Positions 1 to 9,092 of a stretch of 64,000 nt of DNA are shown one piece after another. This DNA comes from an uncultured Paracoccus sp. GTDB lineage: Bacteria > Pseudomonadota > Alphaproteobacteria > Rhodobacterales > Rhodobacteraceae. Each line of letters starts with the position of its first letter. The first letter of the stretch is position 1. The translations under genes and the position numbers were made by a program. The notes under the pieces are model-generated. The model saw nothing but the letters and a program-made list of their open reading frames with translations, was not told the DNA's origin and did no database searches. The stretch covers positions 62,001-126,000 of the forward strand of contig NZ_CAMEFG010000001.1 in assembly GCF_945915435.1 (NCBI RefSeq), read 5' to 3'.

Positions 1-128
1 CGCTGCGCGAGCAAACCGGCCTGATGGTCAGCCTGGCCGACCAACCGATGAGCTGCGTCGCCCTGGGCACCGGCAAGGCGCTGGAATTCGAAAAGCAGCT
101 TCGCCACGTCATCGACTACGACAGCTAG
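1..128 (+). CDS. mreB: Rod shape-determining protein MreB, C-terminal end (partial)
   Basis: The first complete codon is at base 3 and the reading frame closes with TAG at 126-128. The 41 visible residues read like the conserved C-terminal tail of the bacterial actin MreB, including a G-T-G-K-A-L stretch and a terminal Y-D-S. The protein polymerises under the inner membrane and organises the elongasome. The call is supported by the next four genes, which are the classical mreC-mreD-mrdA-rodA series on the same strand, with only 6 bases to mreC. The rest of the gene lies before the window. Confidence 0.9.
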   Translation, partial: LREQTGLMVSLADQPMSCVALGTGKALEFEKQLRHVIDYDS

Positions 129-134
129 GCCGTC

Positions 135-1052
135 ATGGCGCGCAAGGGGCCAGATTTCGCCACCCCGGTCCGGCGGATCCTGATCTTTCTGCTGGTGCTG
201 GCGCTGCTTGCGGCCTTCCTGTTCTGGCGTATCGAGGGCAGCCGGGCCGAACGCATGCGCGCGGCCTTCGTCGACCGCTTCGTGCCCAGCTTTGAATGGG
301 TGATGTCGCCCGCGACCCACCTGACGCGAATGGTGCGCAGCTTCCAGTCCTATTCGCGCCTCTACGAACAGAACCAGGAGTTGCGGCGCGAGTTGCAGAC
401 CATGTCCGCCTGGAAAGAGGCCGCCGTCCAGCTTGAACAGGAAAACGCCAAGCTGCTGGCGCAGAACAACGTGCGGATCGACCCAGCGCTGACCTCGGTT
501 TCGGGCGTGGTGATGACCGACAGCGGAACGCCCTTTCGCCAGTCGGTGCTGCTGAATGTCGGCGCGCGCGACGGGATCGTCGATGGCTGGGCCACGATGG
601 ACGGGCTGGGGCTGGTCGGGCGCATCTCGGGCGTGGGCGAGACCACCAGCCGCGTGTTGCTGCTGACCGATCCTTCGTCGCGGATACCGGTGACCATCCA
701 GCCCTCGGGGCAGCATGCGTTGCTGAGCGGGGACAACACCCCCCTGCCGGTGCTTGAATTCATCGAAAGCCCCGAAAACGTGCGCCCCGGCGACCGCGTC
801 GTCAGTTCGGGCGATGGCGGGGTCTTTCCGCCGGGGCTGCTGGTCGGACAGGTCGCGCTGGCCACCGACGGGCGGCTGCGGGTGCGCATGTCCGCCGATT
901 ACGGGCGGTTGGAGTTCCTGCGCGTGCTGCGCAGCCACCCGGCCGAGCGGTTGTCGGACAGCGGGCGGCTGATCCCGCCGCCTTCCGCCGATTTCGTCGG
1001 CCCGCCGCTGCCACCCTGGACCATGCCGGAAGGCAACGGCGCCGATGATTGA
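135..1052 (+). CDS. mreC: Rod shape-determining protein MreC
   Basis: A 305-residue bitopic inner-membrane protein of the elongasome that links MreB to the peptidoglycan synthases. A short basic N-terminus is followed by one membrane segment at about residues 14-33. A helical, coiled-coil-like stretch rich in E, Q, L and R covers about 65-105, and the paired beta-barrel MreC domain fills the periplasmic remainder. The last about 30 residues are proline-rich and probably flexible. It starts 6 bases after mreB and its stop overlaps the mreD start by 8 bases, which suggests translational coupling. Length and domain order are normal for alphaproteobacteria. Confidence 0.95.
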   Translation: MARKGPDFATPVRRILIFLLVLALLAAFLFWRIEGSRAERMRAAFVDRFVPSFEWVMSPATHLTRMVRSFQSYSRLYEQNQELRRELQTMSAWKEAAVQLEQENAKLLAQNNVRIDPALTSVSGVVMTDSGTPFRQSVLLNVGARDGIVDGWATMDGLGLVGRISGVGETTSRVLLLTDPSSRIPVTIQPSGQHALLSGDNTPLPVLEFIESPENVRPGDRVVSSGDGGVFPPGLLVGQVALATDGRLRVRMSADYGRLEFLRVLRSHPAERLSDSGRLIPPPSADFVGPPLPPWTMPEGNGADD

Positions 1053-1581
1053 CCCGCTCAAACGCCGCCAGCTTATGGGCATGGTGCTGTTTGCGCTGAT
1101 CGCGCTGGTGCTGCTGCTGGTCCGGCTGCTGCCGATCAGTCCCGGCGCGATCCCCCTGCCCGGTCCAGACCTGACGCTGTGCCTGGCTTTCGTCTGGGTT
1201 CTGCGCCGCCCCGAACAGGTGCCGGTCCTGCTGATCGCCGCCGTTTTCATGGTCGAGGACATCGTCCTGATGCGTCCTCCGGGCCTGTGGGCCGCCGTGG
1301 TCGTCCTGGGAACCGAGGCCGCGCGGCTACGTGAACCCCGTTGGCGCGAGCATCCTTTCATGGTTGAATGGGGCCGGGTCGTCCTGGTTTTCGCGCTGAT
1401 GATGCTGGCCAATCGTTTCATGCAGGCGGTCGCCTTTCTGGAACTGCCCTCGTTCGGGCAGGTCTTCCTGCAATTCCTGGCGACGGCCTTCGCCTATCCC
1501 TTCGTGGCACTGGCGACGCGCTGGCTGCTGGGGCTGCGCCGGCTGGCCATCGCCGAGGCCGAGATCATGAGGCACCGCTGA
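1045..1581 (+). CDS. mreD: Rod shape-determining protein MreD
   Basis: A 178-residue polytopic inner-membrane protein made almost wholly of hydrophobic helices (about five to six). An N-terminal Leu/Val-rich segment comes directly after a basic start, and a short basic C-terminus ends the protein. MreD sequences are poorly conserved, so the identification rests on topology, size and the position between mreC (8-base overlap) and the PBP2 gene (3 bases later). It is expected to act with MreC, PBP2 and RodA in lateral wall synthesis. Confidence 0.9.
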   Translation: MIDPLKRRQLMGMVLFALIALVLLLVRLLPISPGAIPLPGPDLTLCLAFVWVLRRPEQVPVLLIAAVFMVEDIVLMRPPGLWAAVVVLGTEAARLREPRWREHPFMVEWGRVVLVFALMMLANRFMQAVAFLELPSFGQVFLQFLATAFAYPFVALATRWLLGLRRLAIAEAEIMRHR

Positions 1582-1584
1582 ACC

Positions 1585-3528
1585 ATGCGCAAATCGCCGA
1601 AGGAAATCATGGAAAGCTCGCGCTCGGTCTCGCGCCGGGGGGTGCTGATCGGCGCGATCCAGGCGGCGGTGATCGGGGTGCTGGGGTTGCGGTTGCGCTC
1701 GATGCAGTTGGAACAGGCGGACCAGTATCGGCTGCTGGCGGACGGAAACTCGATCAAGATCAGGCTGTTGCCACCCGCGCGCGGGCTGATCCTGGACCGC
1801 AACGGCACCGTGATCGCGGGAAACGAGCAGAACTATCGCGTCACCCTGACGCGCGAGGAAGCGGGCGATGTCAGCGCCGTCATCGCGCGGTTGCGCCATA
1901 TCATCCCGATGACCGACGCCCAGGCAGCCGCCGTCATCGCCGAGATCATGCGCCGCCCCGCCGTCACCCCCGTCAGCGTTGCCGACCGCCTGACATGGGA
2001 CGAATTCGCCGCCATCGCGCTGAACGCGCCGGCGCTGCCCGGCATCACCCCCGAATCGGTCCTGTCGCGCATCTATCCGCAGCGCGGCGATTTCGCGCAT
2101 GTGCTGGGTTATGTTGGCCCGGTGTCGGATTACGACCTGTCCCGGATCGAAAGCCCCGACCCCGTGCTGCGCCTGCCCGAGTTCCAGTTGGGCAAGGTCG
2201 GCGTCGAGGCCCGGCTGGAGGAAAACCTGCGCGGCAAGGCGGGTGCCCGCCGGGTCGAGGTCAACAGCGCCGGGCGCGAGATGCGCGAACTCAGCCGCCA
2301 GGAAGGCCAGCAGGGCGCCGCCGTGCAGATGACGCTGGACGCCGGTTTGCAGAATTTCTGCACCCAGAGGCTGGGCGAGGAAAGCGCCGCCGCCGTTGTC
2401 ATCGACGTGACGAATGGGGATATCGTGGCGATTTCGTCCTCGCCCGTCTTTGATCCCAACATGTTCGTGCGCGGGATCTCGGGGCCGAATTACCGGGCGC
2501 TGCTGAACCACGACCACCGCCCACTGGCCGACAAGACCGTGCAGGGCGTCTATCCGCCCGGCTCGACCTACAAGATGATCACCCTGCTGGCGGGGCTGGA
2601 GGCGGGCATCATCAATGCCGGATCGCGTTTCTACTGCCCCGGCTATCTGCAAGTCGCCGGTCGCCGCTTCCATTGCTGGAGCAGGGGCGGCCACGGTTCG
2701 GTCGATGCGATCCAGAGCCTCGAACAATCCTGCGACGTCTATTATTACGAATTGGCGCAGCGCGTCGGAATCGAACGGATGTCCGAAATGGCCCGCCGCT
2801 TCGGCCTTGGCATGCGCCACGACCTGCCCATGTCGGCGGTGGCCGAGGGCATCGCCCCGGACCGCGAGTGGAAACGCAACCGCCACGGCCAGGAATGGCA
2901 GGTGGGCGATTCGATCAACGCCAGTATCGGCCAGGGATTCGTGCTGACCTCGCCTTTGCAACTGGCGGTGATGACCGCGCGGCTGGCGACGGGGCTGAAG
3001 GTGGAACCGCGCCTGATCAGGGCCGTGAACGGCATCCCCGAACCCTCGCCCGAATTCGAGGATATGGGAATCAACCCGCTGAATTTACGCACGGTTCGCA
3101 TGGGAATGGACGCCGTGATGAACGCCAGTCGCGGCACGGCGCGGGGGTCGCGCGTGGTCATTCCGGAATGGCGGGTGGCGGGCAAGACCGGCACCAGCCA
3201 GGTGCGCAACATCACCGCCGCCGAACGGGCGCGGGGCGTGGTGCGCAACGACCAGTTGCCCTGGAACCGGCGCGATCACGGGTTGTTTGTGGGCTATGCG
3301 CCCTATGACCATCCGCGCTATGCGGTCTCGGTCGTGGTGGAACATGGCGGCGGGGCCTCTGCCGCCACCCCGATCGCACGCGACATCCTGCTGTTTGCGC
3401 TGAACGGCGGCCTGCCGCCGCTGGACGCCTACCCCCCCGGCCAGCGCGGCGGGGTCGAGGAACTTTTCGACAGCATGAACCTTGCGCCGAACGCCGTGGT
3501 CGCACAAAGCGGACGGGCGCGGGCCTGA
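1585..3528 (+). CDS. mrdA: Penicillin-binding protein 2, elongasome transpeptidase
   Basis: A 647-residue monofunctional class B PBP that cross-links peptidoglycan during cell elongation with the glycosyltransferase RodA. The single membrane anchor is at about residues 20-39 and is followed by the PBP dimerisation domain (about 55-230) and the transpeptidase domain. The catalytic S-T-Y-K motif places the acylated serine at about 327 and the general-base lysine at 330. The K-T-G motif is at about 534-536 and an S-I-N-A-S/I-G-Q-G region precedes it. The stop shares one base with the rodA start (TGATG). Length fits the family. Confidence 0.95.
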   Translation: MRKSPKEIMESSRSVSRRGVLIGAIQAAVIGVLGLRLRSMQLEQADQYRLLADGNSIKIRLLPPARGLILDRNGTVIAGNEQNYRVTLTREEAGDVSAVIARLRHIIPMTDAQAAAVIAEIMRRPAVTPVSVADRLTWDEFAAIALNAPALPGITPESVLSRIYPQRGDFAHVLGYVGPVSDYDLSRIESPDPVLRLPEFQLGKVGVEARLEENLRGKAGARRVEVNSAGREMRELSRQEGQQGAAVQMTLDAGLQNFCTQRLGEESAAAVVIDVTNGDIVAISSSPVFDPNMFVRGISGPNYRALLNHDHRPLADKTVQGVYPPGSTYKMITLLAGLEAGIINAGSRFYCPGYLQVAGRRFHCWSRGGHGSVDAIQSLEQSCDVYYYELAQRVGIERMSEMARRFGLGMRHDLPMSAVAEGIAPDREWKRNRHGQEWQVGDSINASIGQGFVLTSPLQLAVMTARLATGLKVEPRLIRAVNGIPEPSPEFEDMGINPLNLRTVRMGMDAVMNASRGTARGSRVVIPEWRVAGKTGTSQVRNITAAERARGVVRNDQLPWNRRDHGLFVGYAPYDHPRYAVSVVVEHGGGASAATPIARDILLFALNGGLPPLDAYPPGQRGGVEELFDSMNLAPNAVVAQSGRARA

Positions 3529-4667
3529 TGAGCTATCTCGATTACAAGGTCGCGCAGGTCCCGACCGGCATCCGCAAGATCCTGCATATCAACTGGCCGC
3601 TGGTCTTTCTGCTGACGGCGGTGGCCAGCTTCGGGTTCCTGATGCTCTATTCGGTCGCGGGCGGGCGGATCGAGGTCTGGGCGCAACCGCAGATGATCCG
3701 CTTCGGCATCGGCATGGTGCTGATGCTGGCGCTGGCCTTCGTGCCGATCTGGTTCTGGCGCACCATCGCCATTCCCTTTTACCTCATCTGCATCCTGCTG
3801 TTGGTCGCGGTGGACCTGTTCGGCGACGTCGGCATGGGCGCGCAGCGCTGGCTGGACCTGGGCTTTTTCCGCCTGCAACCGTCCGAGTTGATGAAGATCT
3901 CGCTGGTGCTGATGCTGGCGGCCTATTACGACTGGCTGCCGCTGGACCGGGTGTCGCGCCCCCTGTGGGTGCTGGTGCCGGTCGTGCTGGCGCTGATCCC
4001 GACCGGGCTGGTGCTGCAACAACCCGACCTTGGCACGGCGATCATGCTGGTCGCGGGCTGCGGGATCGTGATGCTGGCGGCGGGGGTCAGCCTTTGGTAT
4101 TTCGGCGCGGTGATCGGCGGCGTGGCCGGGCTGGTCTATGCCGTCTTTGCCAGCCGGGGGACCGACTGGCAGTTGCTGCGCGACTACCAGTTCCGCCGCA
4201 TCGACACCTTCCTGAACCCCGGATCGGACCCGCTTGGCGCGGGCTACAACATCACGCAGGCGCAGATCGCGCTTGGCTCGGGCGGGTGGTCGGGGCGGGG
4301 CTTCATGCAGGGCACGCAATCGCGGCTGAACTTCCTGCCCGAGAAACACACCGACTTCATCTTCACCACCCTGGCCGAAGAGTTCGGCTTTGTCGGGGCG
4401 TTCTCGCTCTTGATGCTCTATGCGCTGATCCTGGGCTTCTGCCTTTTCTCGGCGCTGACCAACCGCGACCGCTTCGCCAGCCTGCTGACCATCGGCATCG
4501 CGGGCACGTTCTTTCTGTTCTTCGCCGTCAATATCGGCATGGTGCTGGGGTTGCTGCCCGTCGTCGGCGCGCCCTTGCCGATGGTCAGCTATGGCGGCAC
4601 GCAGATGATGATCCTGCTGATGGCCTTCGGCATGGTGCAATCGGCCCATGTCCACAGGCCGCATTGA
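3528..4667 (+). CDS. rodA: Rod shape-determining protein RodA, SEDS glycosyltransferase
   Basis: A 379-residue SEDS-family membrane protein with about ten hydrophobic helices. It polymerises lipid II into glycan strands together with PBP2. Family signatures visible are Q-P-D-L-G-T in the middle loop region, F-L-P-E-K-H-T-D-F in the long periplasmic loop and P-L-P-M-V-S-Y-G-G near the C-terminus. Its start overlaps the PBP2 stop by one base. It is the last gene of the mre/mrd series; the following reductase starts 16 bases downstream with its own ribosome-binding site. Confidence 0.95.
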   Translation: MSYLDYKVAQVPTGIRKILHINWPLVFLLTAVASFGFLMLYSVAGGRIEVWAQPQMIRFGIGMVLMLALAFVPIWFWRTIAIPFYLICILLLVAVDLFGDVGMGAQRWLDLGFFRLQPSELMKISLVLMLAAYYDWLPLDRVSRPLWVLVPVVLALIPTGLVLQQPDLGTAIMLVAGCGIVMLAAGVSLWYFGAVIGGVAGLVYAVFASRGTDWQLLRDYQFRRIDTFLNPGSDPLGAGYNITQAQIALGSGGWSGRGFMQGTQSRLNFLPEKHTDFIFTTLAEEFGFVGAFSLLMLYALILGFCLFSALTNRDRFASLLTIGIAGTFFLFFAVNIGMVLGLLPVVGAPLPMVSYGGTQMMILLMAFGMVQSAHVHRPH

Positions 4668-4683
4668 AGAAAGAGGTTTTCCG

Positions 4684-5604
4684 ATGAAGGTGCTGTTCGC
4701 CGCGCCCGCCGATGGCTGGGACAGGTGGCAAGGCCCGCTGACGCGCGCCTGCCCCGAGATGGAGCTTTGCCGCGAGGGCGATCCCGCCGGCTTCGACGCG
4801 CTGATCTATGCGCCGGGCTACCCCGAGGATGGCGGGACGCTGGACTTCACCCCCTTCACCCGCTCCCGCGTCGTGCAAAGCCTGTGGGCCGGGGTCGAGC
4901 GGATCGTGACCAACCCGACCCTGACCCAGCCGCTTTGCCGCATGGTCGATCCGGGGCTGGCGCAGGGCATGGCCGAGTTCTGCACCGGCTGGGCCTTGCG
5001 CGCACATCTGGGCATGGACCGCTTTGCGCAGGACGGCAAATGGCGCGGCGGCGAGGTTCCGCCCGTCGCCTCGGGCCGCCGCGTCACCGTCCTGGGAATG
5101 GGCGAGATGGGGCGCGCCACCGCGCAGGCCCTTGCCGGGCTTGGGTTTCAGGTGACCGGCTGGTCCGCCTCGGGCCGACCGGTCCAGGGGATCGAGGTTC
5201 TCGCGGGCGACCAGCTCGACCTTGCGCTGGCGCGGGCCGAGATCCTTGTCTGCCTGCTGCCCGACACGGCGCAGACCCGCGACCTGCTGGACCTGCGCAA
5301 GCTGGCGCTGATGCCGCGGGGAAGCTGGCTGATCAATGCCGGGCGCGGCACCCTGCTGCCGGAATCCGACCTGCTGCGCGCGCTGGATCTTGGCCGCCCC
5401 GGCCATGCGGTTCTGGATGTCTTCCGGCACGAACCCCTGCCGCAGGATCACCCCTTCTGGCAGCATCCGGGCGTGACCGTCACCCCCCATATCGCCGCCG
5501 CGACGCGGCCCGAAACCGCCGCGCCGGTCGTCGCGGAAAACCTGCGCCGGGCGATGGCGGGCCGCCCGCTGCTGCATATGGTGGACCCATCGCGCGGATA
5601 TTGA
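4684..5604 (+). CDS. ghrA: Glyoxylate/hydroxypyruvate reductase A (D-2-hydroxyacid dehydrogenase)
   Basis: A 306-residue cytosolic D-2-hydroxyacid dehydrogenase that should reduce glyoxylate to glycolate and hydroxypyruvate to glycerate with NAD(P)H. The nucleotide-binding glycine motif G-M-G-E-M-G is at about residues 140-145. The substrate arginine sits in N-A-G-R-G-T, and the catalytic histidine in T-P-H-I-A-A-A. The ATG at 4684 is preferred over an in-frame ATG at 4648 because a GAAAGAGG ribosome-binding site lies just before it and the upstream option would overlap rodA. A GCGGGG/CCCCGC hairpin with a T-rich loop covers 5621-5638, just after the stop. Substrate preference is inferred. 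Confidence 0.8.
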   Translation: MKVLFAAPADGWDRWQGPLTRACPEMELCREGDPAGFDALIYAPGYPEDGGTLDFTPFTRSRVVQSLWAGVERIVTNPTLTQPLCRMVDPGLAQGMAEFCTGWALRAHLGMDRFAQDGKWRGGEVPPVASGRRVTVLGMGEMGRATAQALAGLGFQVTGWSASGRPVQGIEVLAGDQLDLALARAEILVCLLPDTAQTRDLLDLRKLALMPRGSWLINAGRGTLLPESDLLRALDLGRPGHAVLDVFRHEPLPQDHPFWQHPGVTVTPHIAAATRPETAAPVVAENLRRAMAGRPLLHMVDPSRGY

Positions 5605-5629
5605 ACCGCCGGATCAGGCCGCGGGGTTT

Positions 5630-6886
5630 TCAGCCCCGCACCACCCCGGCGGTTTCCAGCACGGCGTGCAGCAGCACGTCCGCGCCCTTTCGCGCCCATT
5701 CGGGGGTGATCTCTTCCGCCTCGTTATGCGACAGCCCGTCCACGCAGGGGCACATGATCATCACGGTCGGCGCGACGCGGTTGATCCAGCAGGCGTCATG
5801 CCCCGCGCCCGAAACGATATCCATATGGCTATAGCCAAGCCGGCCGCAGACCGCGCGCACCCGTTCCAGCAAGCCCTCGTCGAAGGCGGGCGGATCGAAG
5901 CGGTTGACGATCCGGTGGCTGAATTCGCAACCCAAAGCCTCGCATATGGCAGGGGCGCGGTCCAGGAATTCCTGCGTCATCTCTTGCAGGACGGGCAACA
6001 GGTGGCTGCGAAAATCTATCGTGAAAACAGCCTTTTCGATGATGATGTTGGGACTGTTTGGAAAGACCTCGACATGACCGACGGCACCGACGGCGGCGGG
6101 CTGGTGCTTCATGGCGACCTCATGGGCAAGTTCGGTCAGTTGGGCCAGCCCGCGCCCCGCATTGCGCCGCATCGGCATGGGGGTCGAGCCGGTATGCTGG
6201 CCCCGTCCCGTCACCGTGCATTCGATCCAGCGCAGCCCCTGCCCGTGGGTGACGGCGCCGATGTCCTTGCCCTCGGCCTCGAGGATGGGGCCTTGTTCGA
6301 TGTGATATTCAAACATGGCGTGGATCCTGCGGTCGCCGGGCCTTTCGTCGCCCTTCCAGCCGATCCGCTCAAGCTCGTCGCCGAAACGCAGCCCCTGCGC
6401 ATCGGTCTGCGACAGCGCATCTTCCTGTTCGATCGCCCCCACAAAGACGCCCGAGGCCATCATGGCGGGCGTGAAGCGCGCGCCTTCCTCATTGGTCCAG
6501 TTGGCGACGACGATGGGGCGGCGCACCCGCAGGCCAAGGTCGCGGATCGTGCGCACGACCTCCAGCCCGGCAAGGACGCCCAGAACCCCGTCGAACCTGC
6601 CGCCGGTCGGCTGGGTGTCCAGATGGCTGCCGATATAGACCGGGTCCAGCGAGGGGTCCTGCCCTTCGTGGCGCATGAACATGGTGCCCATCTGGTCGAT
6701 TGCGGTGGTCATCCCCGCCTCTTCGCACCATGCCTGGAACAGCCGGCGGCCTTCGGCATCGGCGTCGGTCAGGGCCTGCCGGTTGTTGCCGCCCGCCACG
6801 CCCGGACCGATCCGGGCCATCTGCATCAGGCTGTCCCAAAGCCGACTGCCGTCCACCCGATAATTCGCCGCCATTTCGCCGGTCAT
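5630..6886 (-). CDS. Zn-dependent hydrolase, carbamoylase/allantoate amidohydrolase family
   Basis: A 418-residue M20-type binuclear metallohydrolase. Such enzymes cleave N-carbamoyl amino acids, beta-ureidopropionate or allantoate. Visible metal-binding elements are G-S-H-L-D-T-Q, the following G-G-R-F-D-G, W-T-N-E-E-G, Y-H-I-E-Q-G-P and the late G-A-G-H-D-A. The start at 6886 has an AGGGGGA ribosome-binding site about 7 bases upstream. The exact substrate cannot be read from sequence: beta-ureidopropionase of reductive pyrimidine breakdown and allantoate amidohydrolase of purine breakdown are both possible. It is divergent from the THI5-like binding protein. Confidence 0.8.
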   Translation of the reverse strand: MTGEMAANYRVDGSRLWDSLMQMARIGPGVAGGNNRQALTDADAEGRRLFQAWCEEAGMTTAIDQMGTMFMRHEGQDPSLDPVYIGSHLDTQPTGGRFDGVLGVLAGLEVVRTIRDLGLRVRRPIVVANWTNEEGARFTPAMMASGVFVGAIEQEDALSQTDAQGLRFGDELERIGWKGDERPGDRRIHAMFEYHIEQGPILEAEGKDIGAVTHGQGLRWIECTVTGRGQHTGSTPMPMRRNAGRGLAQLTELAHEVAMKHQPAAVGAVGHVEVFPNSPNIIIEKAVFTIDFRSHLLPVLQEMTQEFLDRAPAICEALGCEFSHRIVNRFDPPAFDEGLLERVRAVCGRLGYSHMDIVSGAGHDACWINRVAPTVMIMCPCVDGLSHNEAEEITPEWARKGADVLLHAVLETAGVVRG

Positions 6887-7026
6887 CGCCGTCCCCCTGC
6901 CTGTTCGCGCATTCGGCTTGTCCTTGCCCGCCCGCCATCACATCTTGCGGCGTGGCATCGACCAACCCGTGGGCTTCACGCTAGCACCGGCCCACCCCCA
7001 GTCAAGCGCCCGATTCGGAGATTACG

Positions 7027-8001
7027 ATGAAGATCATCCCCGCACTCGCCACCGCCCTGACGCTGCTTGCCGGCGCAGCGCGGGCGCAAGAGTCCCTGCC
7101 CCTGACGGTGCAACTCAACTGGGTCGCACAGGCTGAATTCGCAGGCTATCACGTCGCACAGGAAATGGACTTCTACCGCGACGAAGGGCTGGAGGTCACG
7201 CTGCTGCCCGGCGGTCCCGGCATCCCGCCCTTGCAGTCGTTGGCGCGGGGGCGCGCCGACGTCGCCATCGAGCGGATGCCCGCCGCGCTGGTCGCGCGCG
7301 AAAGGGGCCTGCCCGTCGTCAATGTCGCGCAGCCCCTTGGCGGGTCGGGACAGGTGCTGGTCTGCCGCACCGACAGCGGCATAGCCAGCCCGGCGGATCT
7401 TGCGGGAAAGGTTGTGGGGACATGGTTCCAAGGCCATGAATATCCGCTGACGGGCTGGCTGGCCCGGATGGGGCTGGAAGGCCAGGTCACGCTGCTGGCG
7501 CAGGACCAGGGCATCGCGCCCCTGTTGCAAGGTCAGGCCGATTGCATCAGCGCGATGCGTTATCACGAATATCCCCGCATCCTCGACACCGGCTTTCCTG
7601 CCGAGGACCTCGTCGTCCTTCCCCTGTCGGACATGCTGGAAGACGGGGTCTATACATTGGAGCAGACCCTTGCGGATCCGCAAGGGGCCGAGGCGCTGAC
7701 ACGCTTCCTGCGCGCCTCGATGCGGGGGTGGGAACATGCGGCGCAAGACCCAGAAGAGGCCGCGCGGATCCTGTCGCGGACCGCGCAGGGCCGCGCCCTG
7801 ACGCCGGAACAGCACCGGCGCATGGTCGAGGCGGTGACCCCCCTGCTGGAGCCGGCCGGCGCGCTTGACCCACAGGCCTACCAGCGCACGGTCGATCTGC
7901 TGACCGAAGGTGGCATCCTGAGACAAAGGCCTGAAAATTCCTGGGTTTCCACCATCACCGACCGCATGGCGCCCCCCGCCGAAACCGCCCCGCCCGAGTG
8001 A
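7027..8001 (+). CDS. ABC transporter substrate-binding protein, NMT1/THI5-like
   Basis: A 324-residue exported solute-binding protein. A signal peptide covers about residues 1-20 and ends A-R-A-Q. The mature part opens with the family's Q-L-N-W-V-A-Q-A-E-F-A-G-Y, as in THI5/NMT1 and SsuA-like proteins that bind pyrimidine precursors, riboflavin or related nitrogen compounds. No permease or ATPase gene is adjacent, so it is an orphan here. The divergent neighbour is a carbamoylase-family hydrolase, which mildly favours a nitrogenous ligand. The C-terminus is rich in proline and alanine. The ligand is unknown. Confidence 0.75.
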   Translation: MKIIPALATALTLLAGAARAQESLPLTVQLNWVAQAEFAGYHVAQEMDFYRDEGLEVTLLPGGPGIPPLQSLARGRADVAIERMPAALVARERGLPVVNVAQPLGGSGQVLVCRTDSGIASPADLAGKVVGTWFQGHEYPLTGWLARMGLEGQVTLLAQDQGIAPLLQGQADCISAMRYHEYPRILDTGFPAEDLVVLPLSDMLEDGVYTLEQTLADPQGAEALTRFLRASMRGWEHAAQDPEEAARILSRTAQGRALTPEQHRRMVEAVTPLLEPAGALDPQAYQRTVDLLTEGGILRQRPENSWVSTITDRMAPPAETAPPE

Positions 8002-8045
8002 CGCGGCCCCTTGCGCGCATCCCCGCAAGGGGGCAAGAAGCGGGC

Positions 8046-8654
8046 ATGAATGACAAGGTTCAAGACAAGACCCACAGCCTGCTGGACGATGCGCAGGGGT
8101 TGGCCTTCGGCAGCTTCATGGGCGCCGTCGGGGTGCTGCTGCTGACGCATCTGGGCTTTGTCACCGGGCAGACGGCGGGGCTGGCGGTGCTGATTTCCTA
8201 CAGCACCGGCTGGGGGTTCGCGCCGGTCTTTTTCGTGGTGAACCTGCCGTTCTACTGGCTGGGCTACAAACGCTTCGGCCCCGGTTTCACCGTCAAAACC
8301 TTCGCCGCGGTGGCCGCCATGTCGCTGATGGTCGCCATGCTGCCGCCCTACCTGCAATTCGGCGAGATCCATCCGGGGGTGGGGGCGGTTTTCTTCGGCT
8401 TCGTCACCGGCTCGGCCTTGCTGGCGCTGTTTCGGCATGGCGCCTCGCTTGGCGGGGTGGGGATCGTCGGGCTTTACCTGCAAGACCGCACGGGGTTCCG
8501 CGCGGGCTGGACGCAACTGATCTTCGATGCCTGCCTGTTTCTGTGGGCGCTGGCCCTGTTGGACCTGGCGACCGTCGGCTGGTCTTTCCTGGGCGCGGTG
8601 GTGGTCAATCTTGTCATCGCGATCAACCACCGCCGCGACCGCTATGTCGCCTGA
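8046..8654 (+). CDS. YitT family membrane protein
   Basis: A 202-residue inner-membrane protein with about five to six hydrophobic helices and the YitT-type glycine-rich pattern (L-A-F-G-S-F-M-G-A, T-G-Q-T-A-G-L-A-V-L, F-F-G-F-V-T-G-S-A). It lacks the C-terminal soluble DUF2179 domain found in longer Firmicutes members, which is usual for the short proteobacterial type. The ATG at 8046 is chosen because an AAGAAGCGGG ribosome-binding site precedes it; an in-frame start at 7998 would overlap the previous gene. Function is not known. Confidence 0.75.
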   Translation: MNDKVQDKTHSLLDDAQGLAFGSFMGAVGVLLLTHLGFVTGQTAGLAVLISYSTGWGFAPVFFVVNLPFYWLGYKRFGPGFTVKTFAAVAAMSLMVAMLPPYLQFGEIHPGVGAVFFGFVTGSALLALFRHGASLGGVGIVGLYLQDRTGFRAGWTQLIFDACLFLWALALLDLATVGWSFLGAVVVNLVIAINHRRDRYVA

Positions 8655-8677
8655 CGCATTTCCGAACGAAAAACGGC

Positions 8678-9022
8678 TCAGGCCGGCACGCCAAGCGCGC
8701 GCTTGACGTTCGCCGTCCAGCCCAGCAGGCGCTGGTCCCCTGCCGCGATGGCAGGACGCTTGATCAGCGAGGGCTTGGCCGACAGCATCTGGACGGGGGT
8801 GCCCGCGCGTTCCTCTTCTGACATGGCGCGCCATGTCAGGCTGGCGCGGTTGACCAGCTTTTCGCCGAATTCGCCCGACAGCGCAGCCCATTCGTCCGTG
8901 GTCAGGGGCTGCGTCTTGACGTCGCGAAACTCGATCCGCCAACCCGCGCCGCTCAGCGCATCCCGCGCCTTCTGGCAGGTCGAGCAATGGTCAAGCCCAT
9001 ACATCTTCAGCGTTTTCGGCAT
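8678..9022 (-). CDS. ArsC/Spx-family (YffB-like) protein
   Basis: About 114 residues with a thioredoxin-like fold of the ArsC/Spx superfamily. The N-terminal beta strand leads to the C-S-T-C-Q-K-A-R active-site motif. The usual P-L-T-x-x-E/D-W segment follows, and a late K-R-P region stands where reductases have R-P. The start at 9022 is preferred to the ATG 6 bases earlier because a GGAGG motif lies at correct spacing only for the second ATG. Despite the arsenate-reductase name, relatives of this short type have no proven substrate. Confidence 0.75.
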   Translation of the reverse strand: MPKTLKMYGLDHCSTCQKARDALSGAGWRIEFRDVKTQPLTTDEWAALSGEFGEKLVNRASLTWRAMSEEERAGTPVQMLSAKPSLIKRPAIAAGDQRLLGWTANVKRALGVPA

Positions 9023-9092
9023 CGGCATCCTCCGGTTGGCTGGGGTTTTCCCCTTGTGCCAAGGCCGGGCGGTGAAGTCGAGTGCCCCCTTT

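Noticed and set aside
1327..2961. A long minus-strand open frame (544 codons) opposite mreD and mrdA
   Set aside because: It mirrors well-identified genes on the plus strand, is rich in R, H, Q and G as expected for a shadow of GC-rich coding DNA, and shows no domain.
8678..9022. Arsenate resistance gene
   Set aside because: The C-S-T-C motif and short length fit the YffB/Spx-like group of unknown function; no ars operon genes are nearby.
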